Origin: Mycobacterium sp.
GTDB lineage: Bacteria; Actinomycetota; Actinomycetes; Mycobacteriales; Mycobacteriaceae
DNA: 64,000 nucleotides
Reading direction: 5' to 3'
Assembly (NCBI GenBank): GCA_025965895.1
Contig: JAOPWC010000114.1
Coordinates: 1-64,000 of the forward strand
Part shown: positions 28,171-37,406 of the stretch, in pieces
Position numbering within the stretch: position 1 is the stretch's first letter
How the letters are laid out: each line of letters opens with the position of its first letter
Position numbers and translations under genes: made by a program
Notes under the pieces: generated by a model
Databases searched by the model: none
What the model saw: only the letters and a program-made list of their open reading frames with translations
Told to the model about the DNA's origin: nothing

Positions 28171-29912
28171 CAACGCGGCCCTGCCGAGGCGCCGGTGAGG
28201 GTCTGCGAGTCGGCGAATTGCGTGTAGGTCGGGCAGTCGGCGAGCAGCGACTCGTGCGTGCCCGTCCCGACCACCCGCCCGTGGTCGATGACGATGACCT
28301 TGTCGGCGCTGGCGACCGTTGAAAGTCGTTGCGCCACAATGATGACCGTCGAGTCCGCGCACACTTGCCGCAGCGCTGCCCGCACGCGTGCGTCGGTGTG
28401 CACGTCCAGTGCCGAGAACGCATCGTCGAACAGGTACACCGTGGGCCGGCGGATCACGGCGCGAGCGATCGCCAGCCGTTGCCGCTGGCCGCCGGAGAAG
28501 TTGGTTCCGCCCTGAGAGACGCGCATCTGCAGCCGATCGCGGTGGGCCCGCACGAAGCCCTCGGCCGCTGCGATTCGCAGCGCTTCCCACATGTCGTCCT
28601 CGGACGCGTCGGCCTTGCCGTACCGTAGGTTGTCGGCAACCGTCCCAGAGAACAGATAGCCGCGCTGCGGCACGAGCCCGATCAGCGACCAGAGCTGCTC
28701 GGTGTCGTAGTCACGGACATCGACCCCGTCGACCAACACGGCCCCGTCGGTGACGTCGTACATCCGGCAGATGAGCGAGATCAACGTCGATTTGCCCGAA
28801 CCGGTGCTGCCCACGATGGCCGTCGTGGTGCCCGGCGCGGCAGTCAGCGAAATGTCTTCCAGCACCGGCTGATCGGCGCCGGGATAGCTGAACGTTGCCG
28901 CATCGAGCCTAATCATGCCGTTGGCCGCGTCGGGGTGCACCGGATTTTGCGGGCTCGTGATGACGGGGTCGGTGGACAGCACTTCAGTGATCCGCTCGGC
29001 GCACACCGACGCGCGCGGTACCAAGATCAAGATGAACGTGGCCAGCAGCACGGCCATCAGGATTTGCATGAAGTACGCCAAGAACGCGATCAGCGAGCCG
29101 ACCTGCATCTCCCCACGGTCGATGCGCAGTCCCCCAAACCAGATCAGCGCGACGCTGGACAGGTTGATCACCAGTGTGGTGACTGGCAGCATCAGTGCCT
29201 GCCAGCGACCGGCGGACAGGGCGGTGTTCGACAGCGCCACGTTTGCCCGGGCGAACCGGTCGCGCTCGAACGGCTCGCGTCCGAACGCCCGGATCACGCG
29301 GATGCCCGACAGCTGCTCGCGCATCACCCGGTTGATGGTGTCGATTAGTTCCTGCATCCGGCGGAAGATGGGCAGCAGGTGCGACATGATCCAGTAGTTG
29401 GCGATCACCAGAACCGGGACGCTGGCAAGCAGCAGCCACGACAATGCAGCGTCTTGATGCACGGCCATGACGACGCCGCCGACACACATGATCGGCGCGG
29501 TGATCAGCATGGTGGCGATCATCTGCACCAGCAGTTGGATCTGCTGCACGTCGTTGGTGGTGCGGATCAGCAGCGACGGCGCCCCGAACGTGGCGGTTTG
29601 ATGCGCCGAAAAGCCGGTGACGTGGCGGAAGATGGCCCACCGCAAATCACGACCGAAACCCAAGGCGGCGCGTGACCCTAAGTAGACCGCACTCACCGTG
29701 GACAGCACCTGGACGGCGCCGACCGCGAGCATGAACCCGCCCAGACGCGTGATGGTGTGGGTGTCGCCTACCGCGACGCCGTCGTCGATGATCGCAGCAT
29801 TCACGGTCGGCAGGTATAGCGACGCCATGGTGCCGATCACCTGAAGCAGCGCCACGAGCGTGAACAGCCGTCGGTACGGCTGAACATAGCGTTGCAGCAG
29901 TCCGAGAAGCAT
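28170..29912 (-). CDS. ABC exporter subunit with degenerate ATP site (Rv1273c-like)
   Basis: The 580-residue half-transporter has six predicted helices up to about 310 and a nucleotide-binding domain with Walker [10 protein letters not shown] and a canonical signature FSGGQRQR. Its Walker B reads [12 protein letters not shown], so the catalytic Glu is Asp, and the switch residue is Gln (IIVAQRLS) instead of His. This is the hallmark of heterodimeric exporters with one non-hydrolysing ATP site. It is first in the two-gene operon. The start is an ATG at the beginning of [15 protein letters not shown], the usual elbow-helix beginning. Confidence 0.9.
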   Translation of the reverse strand: MLLGLLQRYVQPYRRLFTLVALLQVIGTMASLYLPTVNAAIIDDGVAVGDTHTITRLGGFMLAVGAVQVLSTVSAVYLGSRAALGFGRDLRWAIFRHVTGFSAHQTATFGAPSLLIRTTNDVQQIQLLVQMIATMLITAPIMCVGGVVMAVHQDAALSWLLLASVPVLVIANYWIMSHLLPIFRRMQELIDTINRVMREQLSGIRVIRAFGREPFERDRFARANVALSNTALSAGRWQALMLPVTTLVINLSSVALIWFGGLRIDRGEMQVGSLIAFLAYFMQILMAVLLATFILILVPRASVCAERITEVLSTDPVITSPQNPVHPDAANGMIRLDAATFSYPGADQPVLEDISLTAAPGTTTAIVGSTGSGKSTLISLICRMYDVTDGAVLVDGVDVRDYDTEQLWSLIGLVPQRGYLFSGTVADNLRYGKADASEDDMWEALRIAAAEGFVRAHRDRLQMRVSQGGTNFSGGQRQRLAIARAVIRRPTVYLFDDAFSALDVHTDARVRAALRQVCADSTVIIVAQRLSTVASADKVIVIDHGRVVGTGTHESLLADCPTYTQFADSQTLTGASAGPR

Positions 29913-30008
29913 GGTCAGCGTCCCGGCTCGCGGTTGTGAGTTGGATCAGGTGGCATGGCTATAGATTGGGGGTACGCCGGCCAGGATTGGCCGGACTGTC
30001 GTTCGACA

Positions 30009-30176
30009 TCAGTCCAGCAGGGATCGACCCGCCACATCTTCGAGCGACGCAACGATCCAAGCCGCCGCCACAGCGTCTTTGGGCGGCCGCAAAGCCTGTG
30101 TGGCTGTAGGACCGTCGTCGTTGTTCAACTGTTCGCTCCCCGTTGGGGGTGTTGGCGACAGCCGGATGTCTGTCAT
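30009..30176 (-). CDS. possible 55-residue peptide with strong ribosome site
   Basis: ATCGGAGGTCGGCC directly precedes an ATG at 30176, giving a near-consensus ribosome site. The 55-residue product is Pro/Thr-rich at the start (LSPTPPTGSEQL), then acidic, with a hydrophobic AAAWIVASLEDVAGRSLL end. It lies between the ABC exporter operon, on the same strand, and the divergent biosynthetic genes from 30464. No family is recognised. The remainder of 29913-30463 shows nothing else I can support apart from the divergent promoter region 30177-30463. Confidence 0.35.
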   Translation of the reverse strand: MTDIRLSPTPPTGSEQLNNDDGPTATQALRPPKDAVAAAWIVASLEDVAGRSLLD

Positions 30177-30463
30177 GGCCGACCTCCGATGTGCTGGCTG
30201 ACCCTCGCCGTGGCAAACCTGAGGCTGTCTCGGCAGATCACGCAAGTATGCGCCCCCATTCCTGCCATGGCGCATGCTTTGCGGAAATACCTTCGCACCG
30301 GAATGGGCACAGGATGGGTAGAGCCGGAATTAGCATCAACGGGTGCGCTTCTTGACTGTCGCGCGGCCGCGGTCGGCGACCGACTCGTCTGGGCGGCATG
30401 GCGTATGACGCCCATTCACAGCGTCGCTCGTTTGGCCCTCGGTCTCCGAGGTAGGGCAGAACC

Positions 30464-31654
30464 GTGACCGCAACGTTTGTTTCACCGGCGAAGGTGGATG
30501 CGGATCGGCTCCACCAGGTGATCGGGTGGTTCGACCGGGCCCATGGCCGTACACCCGCCGGCCCGACAGACCAGTTCGACGACACATCGTGGTGCACAGT
30601 TGCATTGACCCACAAGCCCGACCTTCGCGATGCCTCGCATCCGTACGCCGAGACGGGGCGGTGGATCACCAGCCTTCACTCGAGCGGGACCACCGACGAG
30701 CCGGTCTGGTCGCCCTGGTCGGAGGTCGACCAGGAGGTCGGCGACACCACCGCGGGCGAGGTCCATGCCCGCTGCCCGTCAATCCGGGGGGCGCGGTGCG
30801 CGGTGATCGCGCCGGGTCCGCCGCTCGCTGTCGCGTATTTCATGCTCCGCGAGATCGAACTGAGCGGCGGCTTGCCTTGTCTGGTTGAGCCGGCCGAGCC
30901 AGAAGTCGTCTGGCGGACATTGGTCGACAACGGCATCGAAGTGGTGTTCACCCTGCCGCTGGTCGCCTCGCGGCTGGCGGAATACTTTCAGTCCACCCGC
31001 CACTGCAGCCCCTCCGGTATCCAGCTGGTCTTCTGCGCCGGTGACGTGCTGTCGCCGGCCCGCCAGGGGCTGCTGGCCGCAATGTGGGATGCCCAGGTAC
31101 TGAACATGTTCGGCTGCTCCGAATTGTTTGGACCGCTCGCCGGCCCGGGCGAGGCGGGCCAGCCCCTGGCCTGGCGGTGCGTGCCAGTGGCGGTCGAGGT
31201 GATCGACCCTTCGTCGATGCTGCCATGTCGCGTCGGGGAGCGCGGGGTGTTGGTGGTGACGACATTGTGGCCGAAAGCCCGCCCCCTGCGGCGGTATTGG
31301 ACAGAAGACATCGTTGAGGTCGCGAGAACCGCCGGCGCCGACGGGGTTTTCGCATTTCACTATATCGGTCGTCCGCCCTCCATGCTGCAGACCGCCTCCG
31401 GGCCGGTGGCGCTGCGCGACATCGACACACTGCTGCTGGGAAGCGGAATGTGCGGGTTGGAATGGGCGGTGCGCCAATCCCCGGACGGCGTGCGTGTTCA
31501 CGCCGAGATGCTCGTCCGATCGGCAGGCGCGGTGCGCCAGCTCAAGGCGTCACTGACCGAGATCCTCGGGATGCCAGTGGACTTCGTCGCGGAACAACCT
31601 GGGTCGTTACCACGGACGTCGGCGAAATTCCGGGTCATGGGACCATGGCGGTGA
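30464..31654 (+). CDS. PaaK-like AMP-forming acid-CoA ligase/adenylation enzyme
   Basis: The 396-residue protein has the phenylacetate-CoA ligase pattern: a P-loop [12 protein letters not shown] near 68-79 (usual form SSGTTGKP), a middle motif [14 protein letters not shown] near 210-223, and a C-terminal [13 protein letters not shown] that places a Lys where the family keeps its catalytic one. It should activate a carboxylic acid as an acyl-AMP and pass it to CoA or another acceptor. The DE in place of GK in the P-loop and the shorter length (about 430 is usual) are atypical. Start GTG with AGGTAGGG upstream. Its last ten bases overlap the MshB-like deacetylase gene, so the two act as a unit. 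Confidence 0.78.
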   Translation: MTATFVSPAKVDADRLHQVIGWFDRAHGRTPAGPTDQFDDTSWCTVALTHKPDLRDASHPYAETGRWITSLHSSGTTDEPVWSPWSEVDQEVGDTTAGEVHARCPSIRGARCAVIAPGPPLAVAYFMLREIELSGGLPCLVEPAEPEVVWRTLVDNGIEVVFTLPLVASRLAEYFQSTRHCSPSGIQLVFCAGDVLSPARQGLLAAMWDAQVLNMFGCSELFGPLAGPGEAGQPLAWRCVPVAVEVIDPSSMLPCRVGERGVLVVTTLWPKARPLRRYWTEDIVEVARTAGADGVFAFHYIGRPPSMLQTASGPVALRDIDTLLLGSGMCGLEWAVRQSPDGVRVHAEMLVRSAGAVRQLKASLTEILGMPVDFVAEQPGSLPRTSAKFRVMGPWR

Positions 31655-32520
31655 CCCTGGGGTTGCCGCCCGAGGTGCCCCGGCTGCTATTCGTGCATGC
31701 CCATCCCGATGACGAAAGCCTCACCACCGGTGGAACGATCGCGCACTACACCTCCCGCGGGGCGCAGGTGCATGTGGTGACGTGCACCCTCGGCGAGGAG
31801 GGCGAAGTCCTCGAGAACCGCTATCGGCTACTGGCGGCCGGTCATGCCGATCAGCTCGGCGGCTATCGCATCGGTGAGCTCATTAAGGCGCTGCGCGCCT
31901 TGGGCGTCGACGAACCGATCCACCTCGGCGGCGCGGGCCGCTGGCGTGACTCCTGCATGCCCCCTAACCCGCGAGGACACCAGACCAGCTTCGTCGATGC
32001 GGGCGACGACGCGGTGGACGAGCTCGTTGCGATCATCGACAGGGTGCGTCCGCATGTCGTGGTCACCTATGACCCCGAGGGCGGTTACGGCCATCCCGAC
32101 CACTTGCAGGCGCACAGGATCACGACGGCCGCCGTACGGGCCAGCAAGTGGAGGGTGGCGAAGCTCTATTGGACGGTGCTGGCGTCCGGCGCGGTGCGGA
32201 CCGCCCTGGATAATCTGACCGACGTCCCATCCAGCTGGAGGCGGGTGCCCGAGCTCGCCGACATGGGGTTCTGCCGCCCCGACAGCGACATCGACGCCGT
32301 CATCGACGCCGCAGAGCACATGCACGCCAAGGTCGCCGCGCTGGCCGCCCACGCCACCCAGGTCGTTCTCGCCCCCGACCGCCGCTGTTTTGCGCTGTCC
32401 AACGGCGTCGCGCTGCCGCTTCTTTCCGACGAGCACTACATCCTGGCGGCCGGCATCGCCGGGCCACGCGACGGGCGGGGCTGGGAAACCGACCTGTTGG
32501 CCGGACTCAGGCTTGGTTGA
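31645..32520 (+). CDS. PIG-L family deacetylase, MshB-like
   Basis: The 291-residue product closely resembles MshB, the mycothiol enzyme that removes acetate from GlcNAc-inositol. It has the zinc motif [10 protein letters not shown] (His20 and Asp23), [42 protein letters not shown], a second zinc His in GYGHPDH, and [11 protein letters not shown] near the end. Since mycothiol genes are normally elsewhere in mycobacteria, this is probably a paralogue serving the local pathway, de-N-acetylating an amino sugar. It overlaps the upstream ligase gene by ten bases. The start may instead be the GTG two codons further on. Converges with the dioxygenase gene. Confidence 0.88.
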   Translation: MAVTLGLPPEVPRLLFVHAHPDDESLTTGGTIAHYTSRGAQVHVVTCTLGEEGEVLENRYRLLAAGHADQLGGYRIGELIKALRALGVDEPIHLGGAGRWRDSCMPPNPRGHQTSFVDAGDDAVDELVAIIDRVRPHVVVTYDPEGGYGHPDHLQAHRITTAAVRASKWRVAKLYWTVLASGAVRTALDNLTDVPSSWRRVPELADMGFCRPDSDIDAVIDAAEHMHAKVAALAAHATQVVLAPDRRCFALSNGVALPLLSDEHYILAAGIAGPRDGRGWETDLLAGLRLG

Positions 32521-32534
32521 GGCGGGCTCGGGGC

Positions 32535-33470
32535 TTACCCGCGGATGGCGGGTTCTTCGCGCAGCTTTCGGTAGCGCGGATCGGTCTGGTCGAAAAACGG
32601 CGTAAACAGTTGCTGCACCTGGGGATCGAGCGCCTTGTAGAGTTCGTCGTCTAAGTTGTAGCGGGTGTCGCCGTACGGGTAGTAGTAGTCGCCCCGGAAG
32701 TAACCGGCGGTGAGCATCGTGCGCGGTTGGTCGGTGGGGTTTGGTGTCCCGCGGTGCAGCATGCCGGGGTCACGGATCATCAGATCTCCCGGCCGCAGTT
32801 CGATCAGTTTTGACGGGATGTGGCCCGCGAAGGCCTCTAGGTCCGGGTTCGGGTCATCCTGAGTGAAGGGCACCAGGTTGAACCTGTCGAATATTTCAGC
32901 ACGCCATAAGTGGCTACCGCCGGGCCAGACTTCGATCGGACCGTTGTGCAGACCGCAGTCGGTGATCGCAATGTTGACGAGGCACCCCGGAATGTCGCCG
33001 TCGTAGAAGCCGATGTCGCGGTGGGGCCCCTGGGTAGTCGAGCCCTTGACACAGGTATCGCTGGACAGGGATTTGCAGTAATAGTCGGCCCCAAGTGTCT
33101 CTGCGATGATTGACTGCGCGAACGGATTACGCAGGACGTTGCGGTTCGCAAACGGGTCCGTCAACTTGGGGAATATCCGAAAGCGTGAGGCCCTTTCCCA
33201 GAACAGGCAATCGGCGTCTTGCTGGTCGGCCGGTGGGGTCTCGCACCGCTCGGCCCGCACCTGCTTCAGGCACTGTTGGAAGAGCTGGTCGAAGCTCGAT
33301 CGCAGCTGTACCAGCAGCGAATCCGGAATCGCCCCGGTGAGGATCACGTATCCCCGGGCGTACAGCAACAGGGCTCCGAGGCGGATGTTTTCGGTGCACA
33401 GTCGGCCGATGCCACGCTCTCGCTCGGAGATGACGACATTCAAGTCGAGCGGATCCGTCGCTGCGCTCAT
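32535..33470 (-). CDS. phytanoyl-CoA dioxygenase (PhyH) family Fe/2OG oxygenase
   Basis: From the ATG at 33470 the product is 311 residues. It shows a PhyH-type jelly roll with the iron-binding pair in GPHRDIGFYDGD (HxD), the distal His in GMLHRGTPN, and a following Arg (QPRTML) for 2-oxoglutarate. Family members hydroxylate, epimerise or desaturate unactivated carbons, and many serve natural-product pathways. A longer in-frame extension reads into the intergenic region and is unlikely. It is last in a minus-strand run with a glycosyltransferase and a sulfotransferase, so it probably hydroxylates a part of the same final molecule. Confidence 0.88.
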   Translation of the reverse strand: MSAATDPLDLNVVISERERGIGRLCTENIRLGALLLYARGYVILTGAIPDSLLVQLRSSFDQLFQQCLKQVRAERCETPPADQQDADCLFWERASRFRIFPKLTDPFANRNVLRNPFAQSIIAETLGADYYCKSLSSDTCVKGSTTQGPHRDIGFYDGDIPGCLVNIAITDCGLHNGPIEVWPGGSHLWRAEIFDRFNLVPFTQDDPNPDLEAFAGHIPSKLIELRPGDLMIRDPGMLHRGTPNPTDQPRTMLTAGYFRGDYYYPYGDTRYNLDDELYKALDPQVQQLFTPFFDQTDPRYRKLREEPAIRG

Positions 33471-33523
33471 TCGTCCGGAAGGGCCTGTCCTGCTGGGAAG
33501 TCTGTGTGTTGATGATACGCCGG

Positions 33524-34405
33524 TCACAGATTGAGGGTTCTCAATCGCACCGATCCCTCGAATTTTCCGGCGATGTGGGCTGCGAGCTGGGCGGCGCATA
33601 TCAACGCCTCAGTGCGTGCTGCGCCAGACATGGTAGCCGCCTCCCGCATAAAGCCAAACGACTTGCGGTACAGTCCGACATCCACCGCGGCCCGGCGGTA
33701 GTGGTATTTGTTCAGATACGACGACGCCATCCCGTACTGGCGCCACTTTCGAACAGTGGCGGCCAGGGTGTCCGGCATATCGCCGACCACAACGGCATCG
33801 GCGGTATGACGCAGGGTTCCCGCGTTGAGTTCTAGCACACGGAACATCAGATCGATGTCCTCACCAAAGTTGGAGAACCTTTCGTCAAATCCGCCGAGCC
33901 GCTCGAGGATGTCGCGCCGGTATGCGCAATTGGCGGTGACCAGGGCACCGTCGAGCCTCTTGGCAGTGACGGGCCGAGAACCGGCGCCATGGCGCATGAT
34001 CACGTCCAGCAGCATTCGGGCGCAGACCCGTTCGAAGACGTTGCCCGGCTCGGCGGTGAGGCGACCACCGACCCCGACCACGGTGGGGTCGTCAGCGGCG
34101 GCAACCATCAGCTCGTGCGCCCAGGTCGGGCCGGGCCGGCAGTCACCGTCGGTGAAGAGCACCCACTCTGTCGTGCAACGTTGAAGCGCGACATTGCGGC
34201 CCGCGGCGGCATGGCGGCGAGGATTGTCGACCACGGTGACCGTTGGGTGATCGGCCAGGATTTCGCGGGTGCCGTCGGTGCTCCCACCGTCGGCGATGAT
34301 GATTTGCGTGATCGGATAGCTCTGGCCGCGAAGCGCTTCCAGCAGCGGCACAATCCCTGCCGCCTCGTTGAGCGTGGGTACGACGACCGAAACGGAGACG
34401 ACCAT
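33524..34405 (-). CDS. family 2 glycosyltransferase, inverting type
   Basis: The 293-residue protein has a GT-A fold with VSVVVPTLNEAAGI at the N-terminus, DGGSTDGT near 40, the metal/nucleotide DxD in LFTDGDCRPG near 84-93, and the acceptor-side FGEDIDLMFRVLE near 178. No membrane helix is visible apart from a mildly hydrophobic end. It should transfer a sugar from a nucleotide-sugar donor. It sits 16 bases after the sulfotransferase gene and 53 bases before the PhyH gene, all on the minus strand, which suggests an operon. Confidence 0.87.
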   Translation of the reverse strand: MVVSVSVVVPTLNEAAGIVPLLEALRGQSYPITQIIIADGGSTDGTREILADHPTVTVVDNPRRHAAAGRNVALQRCTTEWVLFTDGDCRPGPTWAHELMVAAADDPTVVGVGGRLTAEPGNVFERVCARMLLDVIMRHGAGSRPVTAKRLDGALVTANCAYRRDILERLGGFDERFSNFGEDIDLMFRVLELNAGTLRHTADAVVVGDMPDTLAATVRKWRQYGMASSYLNKYHYRRAAVDVGLYRKSFGFMREAATMSGAARTEALICAAQLAAHIAGKFEGSVRLRTLNL

Positions 34406-34421
34406 GGTGATAGATCCGACG

Positions 34422-35258
34422 CTAGGTCAGGTCGTAGCCGTAGGCGGAGGCGATCTTGCGGATGTCCTCGTCATCGGCCAGTGCCCGCAAGGACGCGGGC
34501 AGCTGCGACCACTCGTGCAGTTCTCGATCCAGCGGGCCGTACAGGCCGCTGGCGTGCACTCGGTTGTCGAAGACCGAATGGTCGAACTCCTCGACGTCGA
34601 GCTCACAGTGCTCGGCGATCGTGGCGCTCCAGCAGCGGGTGTCGGCGATCAGGTCCTCATAGCGAACGGTGAGAATCAGGCTGCGCAGATGAGGTTCTGC
34701 GATGCAGCCGAGGAAACTTCCCGCCACCGTGCGCCAGTGCTGCAGCGACGTTTCGGTATCACGGCGCGTCCAACCGGGATGGCGCTCCCAGTCTTCCAGG
34801 CTCCGCAGCACATCGCGCGGATCGCGGATGATCTGGATGACACGCAGCCGCGCGAACAGCTTGCGCAGCAACAGGACGTCCGGCAGTCCGTAGCGGACCT
34901 CTTTGAATCCCCAGATGGGCCTGCGAAGTCCCATCGCCGGCTTGGCGAACAACGTCTCGATGAACGCGCGGCCAGCCTCGTCGATGCGGTCGCGCTGCGG
35001 TGTCACGTTCGCGATGAAGCCCTGATAGCCGCTGGCCTCGAGCTCGTCGCGGCCCATCGCCCCGTGAAACTCGGTCCACGTGCTCAGCCGCTCAACGGCG
35101 GTGAGTACCGGCCGCAATTGGCCGACGTGCTCGCCCCAGATCATCACCCGGGGGTGTGAACACAGTAGCCGCTGAACAAGGGTGCTTCCGCAGCGTTGGC
35201 CGCAGGCCAGTACCACCAGCGGCGTGGCCTGCTCGGTGATGTCGGGCGTCTGGCGCAC
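34422..35258 (-). CDS. PAPS-dependent sulfotransferase
   Basis: The 278-residue protein has the two PAPS-binding motifs of carbohydrate-type sulfotransferases: a 5'-phosphosulfate loop CGQRCGSTLVQRLL near 19-32 and a 3'-phosphate motif IIRDPRDVLRSLEDW near 141-155. It should move sulfate from PAPS to a hydroxyl or amine of a sugar, lipid or other small molecule. The start is a GTG with GAGGG upstream. It is first in a minus-strand group with a GT2 enzyme and the PhyH oxygenase, and is divergent from a second, atypical sulfotransferase-like gene at 35518, which suggests a sulfated glycoconjugate. Confidence 0.88.
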   Translation of the reverse strand: MRQTPDITEQATPLVVLACGQRCGSTLVQRLLCSHPRVMIWGEHVGQLRPVLTAVERLSTWTEFHGAMGRDELEASGYQGFIANVTPQRDRIDEAGRAFIETLFAKPAMGLRRPIWGFKEVRYGLPDVLLLRKLFARLRVIQIIRDPRDVLRSLEDWERHPGWTRRDTETSLQHWRTVAGSFLGCIAEPHLRSLILTVRYEDLIADTRCWSATIAEHCELDVEEFDHSVFDNRVHASGLYGPLDRELHEWSQLPASLRALADDEDIRKIASAYGYDLT

Positions 35259-35517
35259 GGTGACCCTCGCTTGGTGAAGGGCCAGATAGCCTCGAAGCGG
35301 GCGTGGCGGTAATCCTGGTGGATCGGGACCCTCCTTCTGTCATAGGTTATCGGCCACCGACTGTTGCGTCCGCCAAATCCGCAGGAAATGAGCCCTGCAT
35401 CAGCCAGCCGGTGTCGGGAATACCGCGCCGCCACGATGTCCGCTGTGGTATCCAAATCGTGGGCGACCGGGTGTAGGGAGTGGCAGTCATGATCAACGAG
35501 CCGGGAAGGGTTTCAGT

Positions 35518-36495
35518 GTGACGGCCGCCTTCTCACGCATGTGCCGTCTCGTGCAGGACGGTTCGATCGAATTGATCGAGCTGCAGGCCGTACCGCGATC
35601 CCTCTCGACCGCACTGGGCAGGTGCCTGAACGAATCCAACGCAACCAGCGTGTTTCTCAACGAGCCGTTCCGGCGCAGACCCGAACACGGAACGCCGAAT
35701 CTGACACCCGTCACCACCGCTGACCCCTGGTCGCACAACGACGTCGACGCAGCTGCGGTGCACATCCTTGCGTCGGTGCAGCCGGCCTTGACGCGCGGCG
35801 AGCGACCGGTGATCGCCGTGTCGAAGAACCTGGCGCGCTACCTGTCTGCGCCGGTGTTTCGGACGTGGACCGACGTGTGCGCGGCGGTGGTCTGGTGTAT
35901 CAGGGATCCGTCGGTACAGATCTCGTCGCTGGTGACCCGCACGGCCAATGACTTGTTGTTCGGCATCGGCTCCGATCGGCTCAGACAGAGTGATCTGGGG
36001 CCGTCCGAGCTGGCGATGGTCACGGAGTTCTTGCAAAACAGCGGGTTCTCAACGAACTTCTCTAAGACGGGATGGGAGGCGATCGGCGAACATTTCACCG
36101 ATTGTGCCGGGCGCCGCCCAAACTTCGTCGCCGACGCATCATGGTTCAGCAGTGTGCCCGATCGGTTCTTGCGGTACCTGTGCCGCGGTCTGGGACTCGA
36201 ATTCAGCGACCACATGATCGGCGAGTGGCGGGAGCCGTTCCTCAACGTCGACAGGCTCTACAACCGGGACCTCGCCGCCCCGGAAGACGCCTGGGTTAGG
36301 CACGCCGCGACCAGTGGCGGTGTTGAGGTGAGGAGTCGGGCTCCCCTCGAGGAGTCGGCCCTGCCCGCCGCACTGCGGACTCATCTGTTCGAGGTTGCCC
36401 TGCCCACGTATGAGAGGCTGATGCGCGCGTTCTACTCGCAGCAGAACCTGGGAGGCTATCCGCCCGATCCGGGCGAGCGCCACCCGACGCGCTAG
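35518..36495 (+). CDS. atypical sulfotransferase-like protein
   Basis: The 325-residue protein has a P-loop-like LQAVPRSLSTALGRCL near the N-terminus and VVWCIRDPSVQISSLV near 124-139, in the positions of the 5' and 3' PAPS-binding motifs of sulfotransferases. The loop has PRSLST instead of the usual PRSGST, and the rest is divergent, so the donor and reaction are uncertain. GGAAGGG precedes the GTG start. The last four bases overlap the end of the convergent GT2 gene. It may be a second sulfotransferase of the cluster or a related nucleotide-binding transferase. Confidence 0.7.
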   Translation: MTAAFSRMCRLVQDGSIELIELQAVPRSLSTALGRCLNESNATSVFLNEPFRRRPEHGTPNLTPVTTADPWSHNDVDAAAVHILASVQPALTRGERPVIAVSKNLARYLSAPVFRTWTDVCAAVVWCIRDPSVQISSLVTRTANDLLFGIGSDRLRQSDLGPSELAMVTEFLQNSGFSTNFSKTGWEAIGEHFTDCAGRRPNFVADASWFSSVPDRFLRYLCRGLGLEFSDHMIGEWREPFLNVDRLYNRDLAAPEDAWVRHAATSGGVEVRSRAPLEESALPAALRTHLFEVALPTYERLMRAFYSQQNLGGYPPDPGERHPTR

Positions 36496-37373
36496 GTTTT
36501 ACCCTGCCGTGTCAATGGCTCGTGGCCCGCGTGGTTGGTTGGTACCGGGTCGGACGCGTCCGTGTCGATCGGCACCCTGGTGCCCAGGACGGCGAGCTGC
36601 TCGTCGTAGGCGTCACCGGTGAACTGCTGTGTCGCGGCGGCGCAGTGTTGGATGAACTGCGATTCGCCGATGGTGTTGGCCCCGTGGAAAACATAGGTGT
36701 AAAGGCGGGGCTCGTCGAGTATGACCACGCGCTCGGATCGCCACAGTCGGTACGCGACGGGGGCATCTTCGCAGCGATGCAGCGTCTGATATCGCGGCAT
36801 CTTGTCGCGCGCACAGATCATGCTGCCCTCCCACATGCGCCGGAAGGAGACCGCAAGGACACGTTGAGCAGGCCACCAGAGCTGGAGCCGCGCAAGGAAA
36901 CACGCGTCGGTGTTCAAGCTCGCGATTGCACTCATCTGCACGCTGAGGCGATCCGGGTCGTAGAGGTCGTCGTCGTCCCAGACGCACACGTACCGGCCGG
37001 CCGACTTCTCCACTGCGAGGTTGCGCAGTTCGCCCACCGATCGGCCGTCCTGCCGTTCGCGATGCAGTTTGATCGGTGGATAACAGATTGCGTCGATGCC
37101 TTGTCGCAGTTCGTCGGATTCGCCGCCGTCGATGACGATCAGTTCCTTGCTCGGATAGGACTGGGTCAGAAAGCATTCAATTGCACGCGCCGCGAGGCGC
37201 GGCCGGCCGCGGGTGACCATCAGGCACGACACCAGCGGAGCGTTCGCGCCGTCCGAGCGCGGGTGCGGGTTGATGTCGATGCGCCCGGTGGCGATGTTGC
37301 GCCCGTCGTCACTAAGGGTGTACGGCGCGAGGGGGGAAGCGCGGCCGTTCGGCGGGGAACTGTGGACGCTCAC
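36492..37373 (-). CDS. family 2 glycosyltransferase, second copy
   Basis: The 293-residue protein has an extra N-terminal tail of about 45 residues, then a GT-A domain: VSCLMVTRGRPRLAARAIEC, ELIVIDGGESDE, ELRNLAVEKSAGRYVCVWDD with the acidic metal site DDDD at about 142-145, and a C-terminal region with CEDAPVAYRL. It is not close to the GT2 enzyme at 33524 and so probably adds a different sugar or acts on a different acceptor. AGGGAGA precedes the GTG start. It begins 33 bases after the diiron oxidase-methyltransferase fusion and is probably in the same operon. Confidence 0.85.
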   Translation of the reverse strand: MSVHSSPPNGRASPLAPYTLSDDGRNIATGRIDINPHPRSDGANAPLVSCLMVTRGRPRLAARAIECFLTQSYPSKELIVIDGGESDELRQGIDAICYPPIKLHRERQDGRSVGELRNLAVEKSAGRYVCVWDDDDLYDPDRLSVQMSAIASLNTDACFLARLQLWWPAQRVLAVSFRRMWEGSMICARDKMPRYQTLHRCEDAPVAYRLWRSERVVILDEPRLYTYVFHGANTIGESQFIQHCAAATQQFTGDAYDEQLAVLGTRVPIDTDASDPVPTNHAGHEPLTRQGKT

Positions 37374-37406
37374 CGTTTCTCCCTGACTCGCCCAGGATGC
37401 TTGTCC

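Noticed and set aside
29955-30467. A 170-codon + strand frame between the ABC exporter and the cluster.
   Set aside because: Its composition is rich in Cys, Trp and Arg without any domain pattern, it has no ribosome site, and it overlaps a better supported small frame on the other strand.
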